Source of the DNA: Planctomycetales bacterium
GTDB lineage: Bacteria > Planctomycetota > Planctomycetia > Planctomycetales > Planctomycetaceae
Assembly (NCBI GenBank): GCA_026400835.1
Contig: JAPLOA010000095.1
Location: forward strand, 112,821 to 176,820
Direction: 5' to 3'
Length of the DNA stretch: 64,000 nt
Below, piece after piece: positions 9,487-17,780 of this stretch (positions are counted from its first letter, which is position 1; the number at the start of each line of letters is the position of its first letter). Both the position numbers and the translations under genes were made by a program. Under the pieces are notes generated by a model. The model ran no database searches. It was given only the letters and a program-made list of their open reading frames with translations, and was not told the origin of the DNA.

Positions 9487-10044
9487 TTATTCGTAATGAA
9501 CGCCAATCCGTTCGGATTGCCGGAGCATCATCAGAGTCTCTGCGCCGGATGCCGACAATTCGAATGCTCCGGCAATTCTCTCTCGCGGGAGCACCACATC
9601 GTCTGGCATCTTTCGAGACTCACGAGCAACCCCCGAGTTCCTGAACATGCGGCTCACATAGGGAACCTTGCTGAGAACTGGCACTGAGTGCATCGATCGG
9701 CCTTCGATTATCTGGATCGCATCTTTGAGCACAACCGTCTGTCCATCGACGGATTGCACCATTCCCAGATACTGTGTCACATGAAGGCGGACTTCGGGAT
9801 TCTTTCCCTCTTCCTTGATCTGGCGGTCCACCAACAACACGTGAACCTTCAAACCAGTCTTCAGGCCCTCCTGGGAAAGTTGTTTTGCCTCCCGATCGAG
9901 TTTGCTCCGATGAAACTGGTCAGAATCGATGTCGTCTGCCGGAGCCTGCATTGACTCCCAATACAACGCTGTTGACGGGGTGAGCGTCGAACATCCGCTT
10001 CCGGCGAGTGTCAGAAACAGACCCATAATCTGCGGTCGCAGCAT
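9487..10044 (-). CDS. Small lipoprotein with secretin-like motif, paralogue B
   Basis: Paralogue of the gene at 8462-9202. The frame is open to 10128, but the ATG at 10044 gives a classical export signal (MLRPQIMGLFLTLAGSGC) with a cysteine at the end of the hydrophobic core, so the 185-residue form is preferred. The central part contains LKTGLKVHVLLVDRQIKEEG and VQSVDGQTVVLKDAIQIIEG. The C-terminal block VPVLSKVPYVSRMFRNSGVA matches the secretin-like motif of paralogue A and is followed by a similar helical tail. The pair looks like a tandem duplication that included upstream repeat S. Function is unknown; envelope localisation is inferred. Confidence 0.8.
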   Translation of the reverse strand: MLRPQIMGLFLTLAGSGCSTLTPSTALYWESMQAPADDIDSDQFHRSKLDREAKQLSQEGLKTGLKVHVLLVDRQIKEEGKNPEVRLHVTQYLGMVQSVDGQTVVLKDAIQIIEGRSMHSVPVLSKVPYVSRMFRNSGVARESRKMPDDVVLPRERIAGAFELSASGAETLMMLRQSERIGVHYE

Positions 10045-10138
10045 AAAGTTGATCCGGATTGCTCGAAACTCGCCACACCCCAGGGAATAACCCGAAGTCG
10101 TCCGAGGATGGTGTAACATGCCCTGCAAACCGGGAACA

Positions 10139-10276
10139 AGGGCCGATTGCGGTTCGAGGCACTTCGATTTTTCGGACGCTGCCGAGATCCAGCCTTGTTC
10201 GGCCGAAATTGCCTGAAAATGGCGTTACACTGTCGATCCTCTCACACATCACTCGTTCCGAGGCTCCAGCCTCGAA
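10139..10276. repeat. Dispersed repeat S, copy 2
   Basis: About 138 bp aligning with 9337-9455, with the same conserved core (GCCGAAATTGCC, AAATGGCGTTACACT, CACTCGTTCCGAGGCTCCAG). It continues directly into R repeat copy 2. It sits about 95 bp upstream of the start of lipoprotein paralogue B. Confidence 0.7.
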
Positions 10277-10369
10277 ACGCACTGCACACAAGGCTCCAGC
10301 CTTGCGTGTTTTCCGTCGCAGGAGGCAGGAGCCTCCTTGCAGTGTGTTCCAGGGCTGGAGCCCTGGAAC
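10255..10369. repeat. Palindromic dispersed repeat R, copy 2
   Basis: About 115 bp, strongly similar to 8344-8457, with the same nested palindromes (outer GTTCC...GGAAC; inner CAAGGCTCCAGCCTTG; GGAGG...CCTCC). It ends only 15 bp before the mnmG start codon, so it must be transcribed as part of the mnmG leader or lie over its promoter. Confidence 0.85.
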
Positions 10370-10384
10370 AAGGTTAGAAGCATC

Positions 10385-12205
10385 ATGTCCCACAAATGCG
10401 TTTATGATTTTGACGTTGTCGTTGTCGGTGCCGGCCACGCTGGTACAGAGGCCGCATTGGCCTCCGCACGCATGGGCGCAAAGACCGCGCTGCTGACGAT
10501 GAACTGCGACACCGTCGGCCAGATGAGCTGCAACCCGGCCATCGGTGGCGTCGCCAAAGGTCAGATCGTGCGCGAGATCGACGCGCTCGGTGGCGAGATG
10601 GGGCGCGTCATCGACAAGACGGGTATTCATTTTCGTATGCTCAACAGCGGCAAAGGTCCCGCGATGCATAGTCCGCGAGCTCAAGCAGACAAGAAGGCTT
10701 ACCAGTTCGAAATGAAGAACCGCGTTGAGCTGCAGGAAAACCTGACGCTCTGCCAGGAGACTGTTGAATCGATCGAAACCGTAGACGGCAAGATCACCGG
10801 GATCCGTGTTGCCGGTGATGCGTTCTACAGGACTCGCGCGGTGATTCTGACGACCGGTACGTTTCTCAAAGCCATCATGCATACGGGTGAGTCAAAGGCT
10901 GAAGGTGGTCGAGCTGGTGACAAGGCTTCTCACGGAGTCTCCGGAGCTCTGAAGTCACTGGGCTTTGAACTGCGTCGTTTCAAAACTGGAACACCCGCAC
11001 GGTTGAACGGACGCACGATCGATTTCACTCGCTGCGAACCTCAACCCGGCGATGAAAATCCCGAACCGTTTTCCTACATGACGGATCGCATCGATCAGCC
11101 GCAGATCCATTGTTATCTCACGAACACGACTCACGAGATTCACGAAATCATCCGTGCCAACCTGCATCGTGCGCCGATGTATTCGGGGCAGATTCAGTCA
11201 ACGGGACCCCGCTATTGTCCTTCGATTGAAGATAAAGTCGTGCGATTTGCGGACAAGACTTCGCACCAGATTTTTCTGGAGCCAGAAGGCCGCAACACTC
11301 AGGAAGTTTACGTGAACGGCATCTCAACCAGCCTGCCACGTGATGTACAGGATGAGATCATCCGCCGCATCCCCGGCTGCGAGAACGCTCAGATCATGCG
11401 TTACGGCTACGCCGTCGAATACGACTTCGCGCCGCCGACGCAGTTGTATCCCTCGCTGGAAACACGACTTGTCGAAGGTCTCTACTTTGCCGGACAAATC
11501 AATGGCACGACCGGCTATGAAGAAGCGGCCGGACAGGGGCTGTTGGCGGGCATCAACGCCGCGATGAAGCTGCAAGGCAGGGGGCCGTTTGTCCTGGATC
11601 GCAGCCAGGCCTATCTGGGAGTTTTGATTGACGATCTGGTGACCAAAGGTGTCGATGAACCGTATCGCATGTTTACGTCCCGCGCCGAGTACCGGCTGTT
11701 ACTGCGTCAGGATAATGCCGATCGTCGACTCACTCCATTGGGCATTGAACTGGGCAGCGTAACTGCAGAACGAGCCGCTCGTTTTCAACGCTATGAGGAA
11801 GAACTAAACCGCGCGTTTACGGCGATGACCAAACTGCGAGCACAGGGTCAGACACTAGAGGAGCATCTGCGCCGTAACACGATTACGTGGGACGAAGTCT
11901 ATGGCTTGTTTCCTCAGCTTGCGGAGCTTCAGTTAACAGAAAACACGAAGCGGCAAATGATTATCGAGGCTCAGTACGCAGGCTACGTCCGTCGTCAGGA
12001 GGCCGAGATTCATCGACTGCAGAAAGTCGACTCCGTGAAAATTCCTGACACCTTTGACTATCTCGCCGTGCCTCAACTCCGAACGGAAGCTCGAGAACGG
12101 CTCAATCGCCTGAAACCAACAACCGTCGGCCAGGCCAGTCGAGTCAGTGGCATCACTCCGGCCGATATCGCGATTTTGATGTTCTATCTCAAGCCCGCAA
12201 GTTGA
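10385..12205 (+). CDS. mnmG: tRNA U34 carboxymethylaminomethyl-modifying enzyme, FAD subunit MnmG (GidA)
   Basis: MnmG works with the GTPase MnmE to place a carboxymethylaminomethyl group on the wobble uridine of several tRNAs, using FAD and methylene-tetrahydrofolate. The 606-residue length is usual. Visible hallmarks are the dinucleotide-binding VVVVGAGHAGTEAAL, the family block MSCNPAIGGVAKG, FKTGTPARL, the second conserved block YFAGQINGTTGYEEAAGQG, and the C-terminal helical domain with SRVSGITPADIAIL. The frame opens at 10337, but those codons lie in the R repeat and MSHKCVYDFD at 10385 matches the family start. mnmE is not adjacent. Confidence 0.96.
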   Translation: MSHKCVYDFDVVVVGAGHAGTEAALASARMGAKTALLTMNCDTVGQMSCNPAIGGVAKGQIVREIDALGGEMGRVIDKTGIHFRMLNSGKGPAMHSPRAQADKKAYQFEMKNRVELQENLTLCQETVESIETVDGKITGIRVAGDAFYRTRAVILTTGTFLKAIMHTGESKAEGGRAGDKASHGVSGALKSLGFELRRFKTGTPARLNGRTIDFTRCEPQPGDENPEPFSYMTDRIDQPQIHCYLTNTTHEIHEIIRANLHRAPMYSGQIQSTGPRYCPSIEDKVVRFADKTSHQIFLEPEGRNTQEVYVNGISTSLPRDVQDEIIRRIPGCENAQIMRYGYAVEYDFAPPTQLYPSLETRLVEGLYFAGQINGTTGYEEAAGQGLLAGINAAMKLQGRGPFVLDRSQAYLGVLIDDLVTKGVDEPYRMFTSRAEYRLLLRQDNADRRLTPLGIELGSVTAERAARFQRYEEELNRAFTAMTKLRAQGQTLEEHLRRNTITWDEVYGLFPQLAELQLTENTKRQMIIEAQYAGYVRRQEAEIHRLQKVDSVKIPDTFDYLAVPQLRTEARERLNRLKPTTVGQASRVSGITPADIAILMFYLKPAS

Positions 12206-12394
12206 GCGAGGTCCATCCCGAAGCTTCCATAAGCATACGCGATGACGGTGGGCCAAGTCGGGGGAGATTCCTTGAACAACACTCAATCAAAAAGCTGTCA
12301 GAATCTCAGTGCACGATTAATGTGTGTCGCGTAGACTTTGTTCCCGTGCGCAGAATTCCCCCATGCGGATGTTGGCTACGACGCGGAGAATCTG

Positions 12395-13195
12395 ATGTGG
12401 AAGCTCGTCTTATCAGTGATCTCACTCGCCTCGATCACCGCATGTGGACCGATGCCGGCCTACGGCCAGAGCTTTCGAATCGCGACATTCAACGTCAACT
12501 ACGCGAATACTCGAGGCGATCAGGTCCTCGAGGCCATTTCTGAAGCCAGTCCGGACATACTGTGTTTGCAGGAAACAACGCTGCAATCCGAAGGCTGGTT
12601 GCGGAAACAGCTTGTCGACAGTCATCCCAAGTTCCCGTCTGCAGGTCACGAAGGAAAGTACTACGCAGAGCGATTTGCGTTCGCATCAAACCTTGAGCCA
12701 GTCGAATTGGTCTACCATCCGCCAAAGGCTGGCCTGTTCGGTTTTTATGAAGCCACATACACGGTGCACAATCGCAAGGTCAGGATCGTCAACGTGCACC
12801 TTTCCCCGTTTGGAATCCCGCGTGGTGCCGGACTTACTGATGCATTGGCCGCGATCTCCAAGACAGAAGCGAAGCACTCAACTGAGATCGACGCCATTCT
12901 TGATTCAATTGCTCCGGAGACTCCGACCGTCATCTGTGGAGACTTTAACAGCCTTTCCACATTCAAAGCTCCGTCCTCCCTCGTCGAAAACGGATTCATC
13001 GACAGTTTTGCTTCCTTGCACAACAACCCCGACCAACATGTCACGTGGAACTGGCCTAGTCGTCCGATTCCTTTGCGATTTCGCATCGACTACATCTTCC
13101 ACTCAAAGCATTTTCAAACGATCGAATCAGCCATCATCGAAAAACAAGGCTCTGATCACTTCATGGTTGTGAGTGAATTGAAGTTTGTGAATTAG
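12395..13195 (+). CDS. Secreted endonuclease/exonuclease/phosphatase-fold protein
   Basis: Member of the EEP superfamily (Mg-dependent nucleases and phosphodiesterases), 266 residues. Motifs in order: RIATFNVNYAN, CLQE (catalytic Glu), the CGDFNS Asp/Asn motif, and SDHFMVV near the C-terminus (catalytic Asp-His). The ATG at 12395 gives a signal peptide (MWKLVLSVISLASITACG); ITAC fits a lipobox, although cleavage after AYGQ is also possible. The frame is open upstream to a TTG at 12338, which would bury the signal peptide. Substrate (DNA, phospholipid or other phosphodiester) is unknown. The stop codon abuts the ATG of the downstream sulfatase gene, suggesting co-transcription. Confidence 0.85.
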   Translation: MWKLVLSVISLASITACGPMPAYGQSFRIATFNVNYANTRGDQVLEAISEASPDILCLQETTLQSEGWLRKQLVDSHPKFPSAGHEGKYYAERFAFASNLEPVELVYHPPKAGLFGFYEATYTVHNRKVRIVNVHLSPFGIPRGAGLTDALAAISKTEAKHSTEIDAILDSIAPETPTVICGDFNSLSTFKAPSSLVENGFIDSFASLHNNPDQHVTWNWPSRPIPLRFRIDYIFHSKHFQTIESAIIEKQGSDHFMVVSELKFVN

Positions 13196-14953
13196 ATGTC
13201 GCTCTCGGGCCCCAATTGGACCTCGCCAATGTTGCCAGTCAAAAGCTTCCATGGGCTTGTTCTGCTCCTCAGCGTCTTCGTGAACTGCGGCGTGTTTGGT
13301 GCAGATCGCCCCAATATCATCGTGATCATGTCGGACGACATGGGGTATTCTGACATCGGATGTTATGGCGGAGAAATCGAAACGCCGAATCTGGATGCTC
13401 TCGCCGCTGGTGGGCTCCGGTTTACTCAGTTCTACAACACAGCTCGTTGCTGTCCGACGCGAGCGTCTTTGCTGACCGGACTGTACGCGCATCAGGCTGG
13501 GATCGGACATATGGTTGATAGCCGCCCGGAGTCTGTCGGTGAAGCTTATGCCGGTGAACTCAGTCATCGTGCAGTGACGATCGCGGAAGTTCTGAAAACG
13601 GCTGGGTACAAAACATACATGACCGGGAAATGGCACGTCACCGGGAAGACCAGCCCGGCAAACGAGTCAGACAAGAAAAACTGGCCGTTGCAAAGAGGTT
13701 TCGACAGGTTTTACGGCACAATCCACGGGGCAGGCAGCTTCTTCGATCCGAACACGCTGGCTCGAGATAACGCCTTCGTTTCTCCATTTGCGGATCCGGA
13801 GTACCAACCGGAACTCTTCTATTACACTGATGCCATCAACGATCACGCGGCACGATTCATCACGGAACATTATCAAACCACGAAAGAGCAGCCGTTTTTT
13901 CTTTATGTCGCTCACACAGCAGCTCACTGGCCAATGCAGGCGAAGGACAGCGATATCAAGAAGTACTCGGGACGCTACGATGCGGGATACGATGCCATTC
14001 GTGCCGCTCGGCTTGAGAAAATGAAAATGCTGGGGCTTCTGGATTCACGATGGAAGATCTCCGCACAATCGGGTGATTGGAGTCTCGTCGAAGACAATGC
14101 CTGGGAAGCACGCTGCATGGAAGTTTACGCCGCCATGATCGACTGCATGGACCAGGGGATCGGACGACTCATCGATACGCTGAAGACGAATGGACAGTTT
14201 GAAAACACGCTGATCCTTTACATGCAGGACAACGGCGGCTGCGCGGAGCTCATGGGGCGCAATAAGCCTTTTCAAGCCCGTGCCAACATGGCAACTCTTC
14301 CGGGATTGACGGCGACTTTTCTGCAAACCGACATGATCCCCAAACAAACTCGAGATGGCTATCCGGTTCGTCAGGGCAAGGGTGTCATGCCTGGCGCGGC
14401 CGACACTTATATTGGTTATGGCCGTTCATGGGCCAACGTCAGCAATACTCCGTTTCGTGAATACAAACATTGGCAGCACGAAGGCGGGATCAGCACCCCT
14501 TTGATTGCTCATTGGCCAGCAGGAATTTCTGCAAAGTTCAACGGAAAACTGGAGGCAGAGACGGGGCACCTGATCGACGTCATGGCAACTTGTGTTGATA
14601 TTGCGAATGCGACGTATCCTCAGGAGTTCAACAATACTCCGATGCAGGCACTCGAAGGAATCAGCCTGCGTCCGACTTTTGAAGGAACTGCTATCGATCG
14701 TCGAACTCCCTTGTGCTGGGAACATGAAGGCAATCGAGCTATCCGCGTGGGTTCGTGGAAACTGGTCTCCAAGTATCCTGGAGTCTGGGAGTTGTATGAC
14801 ATCGAAGCCGATCGCACCGAGATGGTCGACCTCTCCAAGCTTCACTCTGCAAGGGTTCAGGAGATGTCTGGGTTATGGGAGGCATGGGCCAATCGCGTCG
14901 GAGTTAAGCCATGGGCCGTTGTTGAAGCGGCTGGCCGAAAGAAAGCGAAGTAA
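13196..14953 (+). CDS. Secreted arylsulfatase-type sulfatase
   Basis: Formylglycine sulfatase of 585 residues, exported to hydrolyse sulfate esters; planctomycetes use many of these on sulfated polysaccharides. Visible: signal peptide (core FHGLVLLLSVFVN), metal-binding Asp pair in IIVIMSDDMGYSD, the CxPxR maturation motif (ARCCPTRASLLTG, formylglycine residue Cys85), TGKWH, and the C-terminal NGGC and WELYDIEADRTE blocks typical of arylsulfatase A-like enzymes. The ATG at 13196 directly follows the previous stop codon; the ATG at 13229 (MLPVKSFHG) gives an equally good, shorter signal peptide. No sulfatase-modifying enzyme gene is adjacent. Substrate specificity is unknown. Confidence 0.93.
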   Translation: MSLSGPNWTSPMLPVKSFHGLVLLLSVFVNCGVFGADRPNIIVIMSDDMGYSDIGCYGGEIETPNLDALAAGGLRFTQFYNTARCCPTRASLLTGLYAHQAGIGHMVDSRPESVGEAYAGELSHRAVTIAEVLKTAGYKTYMTGKWHVTGKTSPANESDKKNWPLQRGFDRFYGTIHGAGSFFDPNTLARDNAFVSPFADPEYQPELFYYTDAINDHAARFITEHYQTTKEQPFFLYVAHTAAHWPMQAKDSDIKKYSGRYDAGYDAIRAARLEKMKMLGLLDSRWKISAQSGDWSLVEDNAWEARCMEVYAAMIDCMDQGIGRLIDTLKTNGQFENTLILYMQDNGGCAELMGRNKPFQARANMATLPGLTATFLQTDMIPKQTRDGYPVRQGKGVMPGAADTYIGYGRSWANVSNTPFREYKHWQHEGGISTPLIAHWPAGISAKFNGKLEAETGHLIDVMATCVDIANATYPQEFNNTPMQALEGISLRPTFEGTAIDRRTPLCWEHEGNRAIRVGSWKLVSKYPGVWELYDIEADRTEMVDLSKLHSARVQEMSGLWEAWANRVGVKPWAVVEAAGRKKAK

Positions 14954-15483
14954 GCAGCGATGAGCCGGCTTCCACCGCAGCCAGATGTAAAAAGATCAGC
15001 GGCCACGACACATCAGCAATCACATGAGGAATCATGGGCAAAGAAAGATGAATGCGTAAGGCATTGCTGAGAATGGGCTGTTTTCCTTTGTCGGTAATCC
15101 GCCAGAACTCACCCCCAAATCCTCAAATCTGCCCGTTTTATGAACAAACCCTGAACACAAAGTGAAAGCAGGCAAACTGCGCAACGAAACTGCCGTTGAC
15201 GGTCTTTCACGAATGGATACAATCGGCTGAGTTGAGGGTTGGCACGAACCGGGAAGCTCCTGCAACTCGAAGTGACTTCGGGACTTGCGTGAGCTGGTTT
15301 TGGCCTTCTCAATGCGAAGCTCGCAAATTTGGGCGAGTCACGTTGAATCAGAACAAACTTACGACGCCGTTAGGGAAGTCTGAGTTCAGCAGTGAAGCGT
15401 CAGGGACGGCGTCCGGCAAGCTGTCGGACGATGGAATGCTGCACGTTGCAGCTCATCGCTTTTCCACAGAACGGATTGGGCTC
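14954..15483. other. Long leader or intergenic region
   Basis: About 530 bp with no supported gene. The frame of the downstream regulator is open back to 15196, but these codons read as non-coding (many Trp, Arg and Ser, no family match). It probably holds the promoter and leader of the two-component genes. Confidence 0.5.
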
Positions 15484-16062
15484 ATGAAAACTGTGTTCAC
15501 GACTGGCGAAGCCGCCAAGATCTGCAAGGTCAGTCAGCAGACGATCATTCGCTGCTTTGACTCTGGTCAGTTGAAGGGATTTCGCGTCCCCGGATCTCGG
15601 TTCCGTCGTATTCCGCGTGATGTTCTCTACAAATTCATGAAAGAGAACGGCATCCCTACCGACGCGCTGGAAAGCGGCAAGCGGAAGGCGTTGATCGTGG
15701 ACGACGATGTCGAACTGGTAGAACTGATCACCGACGCCTTGATAGCCGATGGTCGATTTGAAGTACGAATCGCCAATAACGGTTTCGATGCGGGAATGAT
15801 GGTCAAGGAATATCATCCGGACATTATTGTTCTGGACGTCATGCTTCCCGATATTAATGGTAAGGAAGTTTGTCAGCGAGTTCGCAGCGACTCAGCACTG
15901 GACGATGTGAGAATCATCTGTATCAGCGGTATGGTTGAGCAGGATAAGATCCAGGAACTGAAGGCATCGGGAGCCAATCATTTCATTCAGAAGCCGTTTG
16001 AAGTGGATGGTTTGATTGACAACATCTGCCGATTGCTTGATATCGAGCAACTGCAGTCATGA
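15484..16062 (+). CDS. HTH (excisionase/MerR-type)-receiver response regulator
   Basis: A 192-residue regulator with inverted architecture. Residues 1-58 form a winged HTH of the excisionase/MerR class (FTTGEAAKICKVSQQTIIRC, then SGQLKGFRVPGSRFRRIP). Residues 67-187 form a CheY-like receiver with acidic pocket Asp73-75, phospho-acceptor Asp118 in IIVLDVMLPD, the conserved Ser in CISGM and Lys170 in IQKPF. Phosphorylation presumably alters DNA binding or dimerisation. The start at 15484 (MKTVFTTGEA) is chosen because the HTH begins immediately after it. A histidine kinase gene follows on the same strand beyond a terminator, making it the likely partner. Confidence 0.88.
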   Translation: MKTVFTTGEAAKICKVSQQTIIRCFDSGQLKGFRVPGSRFRRIPRDVLYKFMKENGIPTDALESGKRKALIVDDDVELVELITDALIADGRFEVRIANNGFDAGMMVKEYHPDIIVLDVMLPDINGKEVCQRVRSDSALDDVRIICISGMVEQDKIQELKASGANHFIQKPFEVDGLIDNICRLLDIEQLQS

Positions 16063-16200
16063 GGTAGGGAGCAAATCACTTTATTGCGGCATCTGCATCT
16101 CCTGCTATTCTCGGGCAAATGCAGAAGTGGCAGGTCTTATCTGGAAGCCCCATCTCAGAATGCGTGCACTGAATGTGCATCAGATAAAACGAATCTTCTA

Positions 16201-16232
16201 AAGCTCGGCTTCCTGAAAAGCCGGGCTTTTCT
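16201..16232 (+). terminator. Rho-independent terminator after the HTH-receiver gene
   Basis: An 11-bp stem (AAGCTCGGCTT pairing with AAGCCGGGCTT, one G-U pair) with a short loop, followed by TTCTTCT. It lies 139 bp after the regulator's stop codon and 25 bp before the kinase start, so it may terminate or attenuate transcription between the two. Confidence 0.75.
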
Positions 16233-16256
16233 TCTGTAGCAGGATGATGTCTCAGC

Positions 16257-17408
16257 ATGTCGGCCGACGAACGAAATCGCCAAGCGCCGTTCGTGCATCA
16301 ATTGCTGACCGCGTTGGCAAAACCTGTTGACTGGAACTCTGCAGCCACTCTGACCGTCGAAATGTGGCTGGAGTTAGGAGGAGCATCAGCGGCTCTGCTG
16401 ATCAGCCCGCTGGGGCCGGAGCAGCTTGATATATTCTACGGTCGCAGCGTTCCCAACTCAGCGCCGCATTTGAGCCGATCCACCATTGACACTCCGTTCT
16501 CAGTGTTGCTGGACCAATCCGCACTGATTGACTGCATTGCAGAATCCGGATTGATTGGCGGCATCAATGTTCGACTCCTTTTGTGGACGGACCTCTGCGC
16601 GGCAATGATTCTGCAGATGCCGGAAGAATCGTCCGATGATTTCATTCCGGTCAATCAGGAGGATATCGCTGCAACCTGTCGCCAGGTTCTCTCACGTGTC
16701 ACAGATCGTCCCATCCTCGTCCCCAATCATGTTCTCCTTGAAGCCATGGCAGAGTACGCCGCAGGGGCCGGGCACGAGATCAACAATCCGTTGGGCAGCA
16801 TCATCGGCCAGACTCAATTGCTGTTGAAGCAATCTCAACCTGTCGAGCATCGCCAGGCGTGTGAAACAATCGGCGCGCAGGCATGGAGAATTCGCGATAT
16901 GATTGGCAATTCGATGCTGTTCGCGAGACCTCCGTTGCTTCAAAAGAAACGTCTCAACCTCGTCACTTTGTTGCAACAGATATTGCAGCCGTTAACTCAG
17001 ACAGCATTGGAAGACGACATTACGATTAAGCTGGCCAGTACTTCTGACGAGATCATGATGGAGGCCGACGGTTCTCAATTTGGCACCCTCACAGGGCATC
17101 TTGTCAGAAACAGTATCGAGGCCATTCGATCCAGCGGCTCACAAGGCACAATCACAGTGACACTGCGTGATGACGTCGCAGGGTGTGTGGAATTGTCAGT
17201 CACCGATGATGGCGCCAGGATCGACTCCGACGAGATTCGGCGAAATCTCTTCAATCCGTTCTATTCAGGACGAGCAGCGGGGCGAGGTCTTGGATTCGGC
17301 CTTTGTCTGGCGTGGCAGATTGTTCGCCTTCATGATGGATTACTGCTTCATGATTCTCCGGAGGAGGGGGGAACGGCATTTCATCTTGCATTCAGAACGA
17401 AGCTTTGA
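16257..17408 (+). CDS. Soluble sensor histidine kinase
   Basis: A 383-residue kinase with no membrane segment. The first 150 residues are a variable sensor region of unrecognised type. Then come a HisKA dimerisation/phosphoacceptor block (YAAGAGHEINNPLGSIIGQ, phospho-His about 173) and a HATPase domain: N-box HLVRNSIEAIRSSG, G1 box VTDDGARID, F-box LFNPFYSGRA, G2 box GRGLGFGLCLAWQIV. It is cytoplasmic and probably phosphorylates the HTH-receiver protein encoded just upstream. An AGGA precedes the ATG by about 10 bases. The signal sensed is unknown. Confidence 0.9.
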   Translation: MSADERNRQAPFVHQLLTALAKPVDWNSAATLTVEMWLELGGASAALLISPLGPEQLDIFYGRSVPNSAPHLSRSTIDTPFSVLLDQSALIDCIAESGLIGGINVRLLLWTDLCAAMILQMPEESSDDFIPVNQEDIAATCRQVLSRVTDRPILVPNHVLLEAMAEYAAGAGHEINNPLGSIIGQTQLLLKQSQPVEHRQACETIGAQAWRIRDMIGNSMLFARPPLLQKKRLNLVTLLQQILQPLTQTALEDDITIKLASTSDEIMMEADGSQFGTLTGHLVRNSIEAIRSSGSQGTITVTLRDDVAGCVELSVTDDGARIDSDEIRRNLFNPFYSGRAAGRGLGFGLCLAWQIVRLHDGLLLHDSPEEGGTAFHLAFRTKL

Positions 17409-17780
17409 ACAGTCGCCCGGAACCATGTGTTCTGAAGCAGTTTATGCCGGAGCCCGCAACGGCTGAGAAATGGAGAAACACGTGTGTCGACTCAACAATT
17501 GATTGGGTCAACTCCCGCGAAGCGTCAAACGAGCCCCTCATAATTCCCGTTATCCGTCGACAAACTTGCCGTTCGGCGACTCCATACGACATTCTTTCTC
17601 GAAAGCATACAATCTTCCTAACCCTGAGCCTCTGCCCAACACGCGTATTTCACACTTGACCCGTGTCCTGTTGGATCGTGACCATCGGGGCCTCAATCTG
17701 CTACATTCCGGATGGCAGAGAAACCGATCTCCGAGTACAGAAATCACTTTTCGTCGATCTTGATCTGAAAGCCCCTGATC
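17409..17780. other. Intergenic region upstream of the DapA-family gene
   Basis: A 372-bp region with no supported gene, repeat or terminator. Short open frames here lack coding character. It should contain the promoter of the aldolase gene, but no near-consensus pair stands out. Confidence 0.5.

Noticed and set aside
15196..15483. N-terminal extension of the HTH-receiver regulator
   Set aside because: The frame is open, but the residues have no family similarity and the HTH domain starts right at Met 15484.
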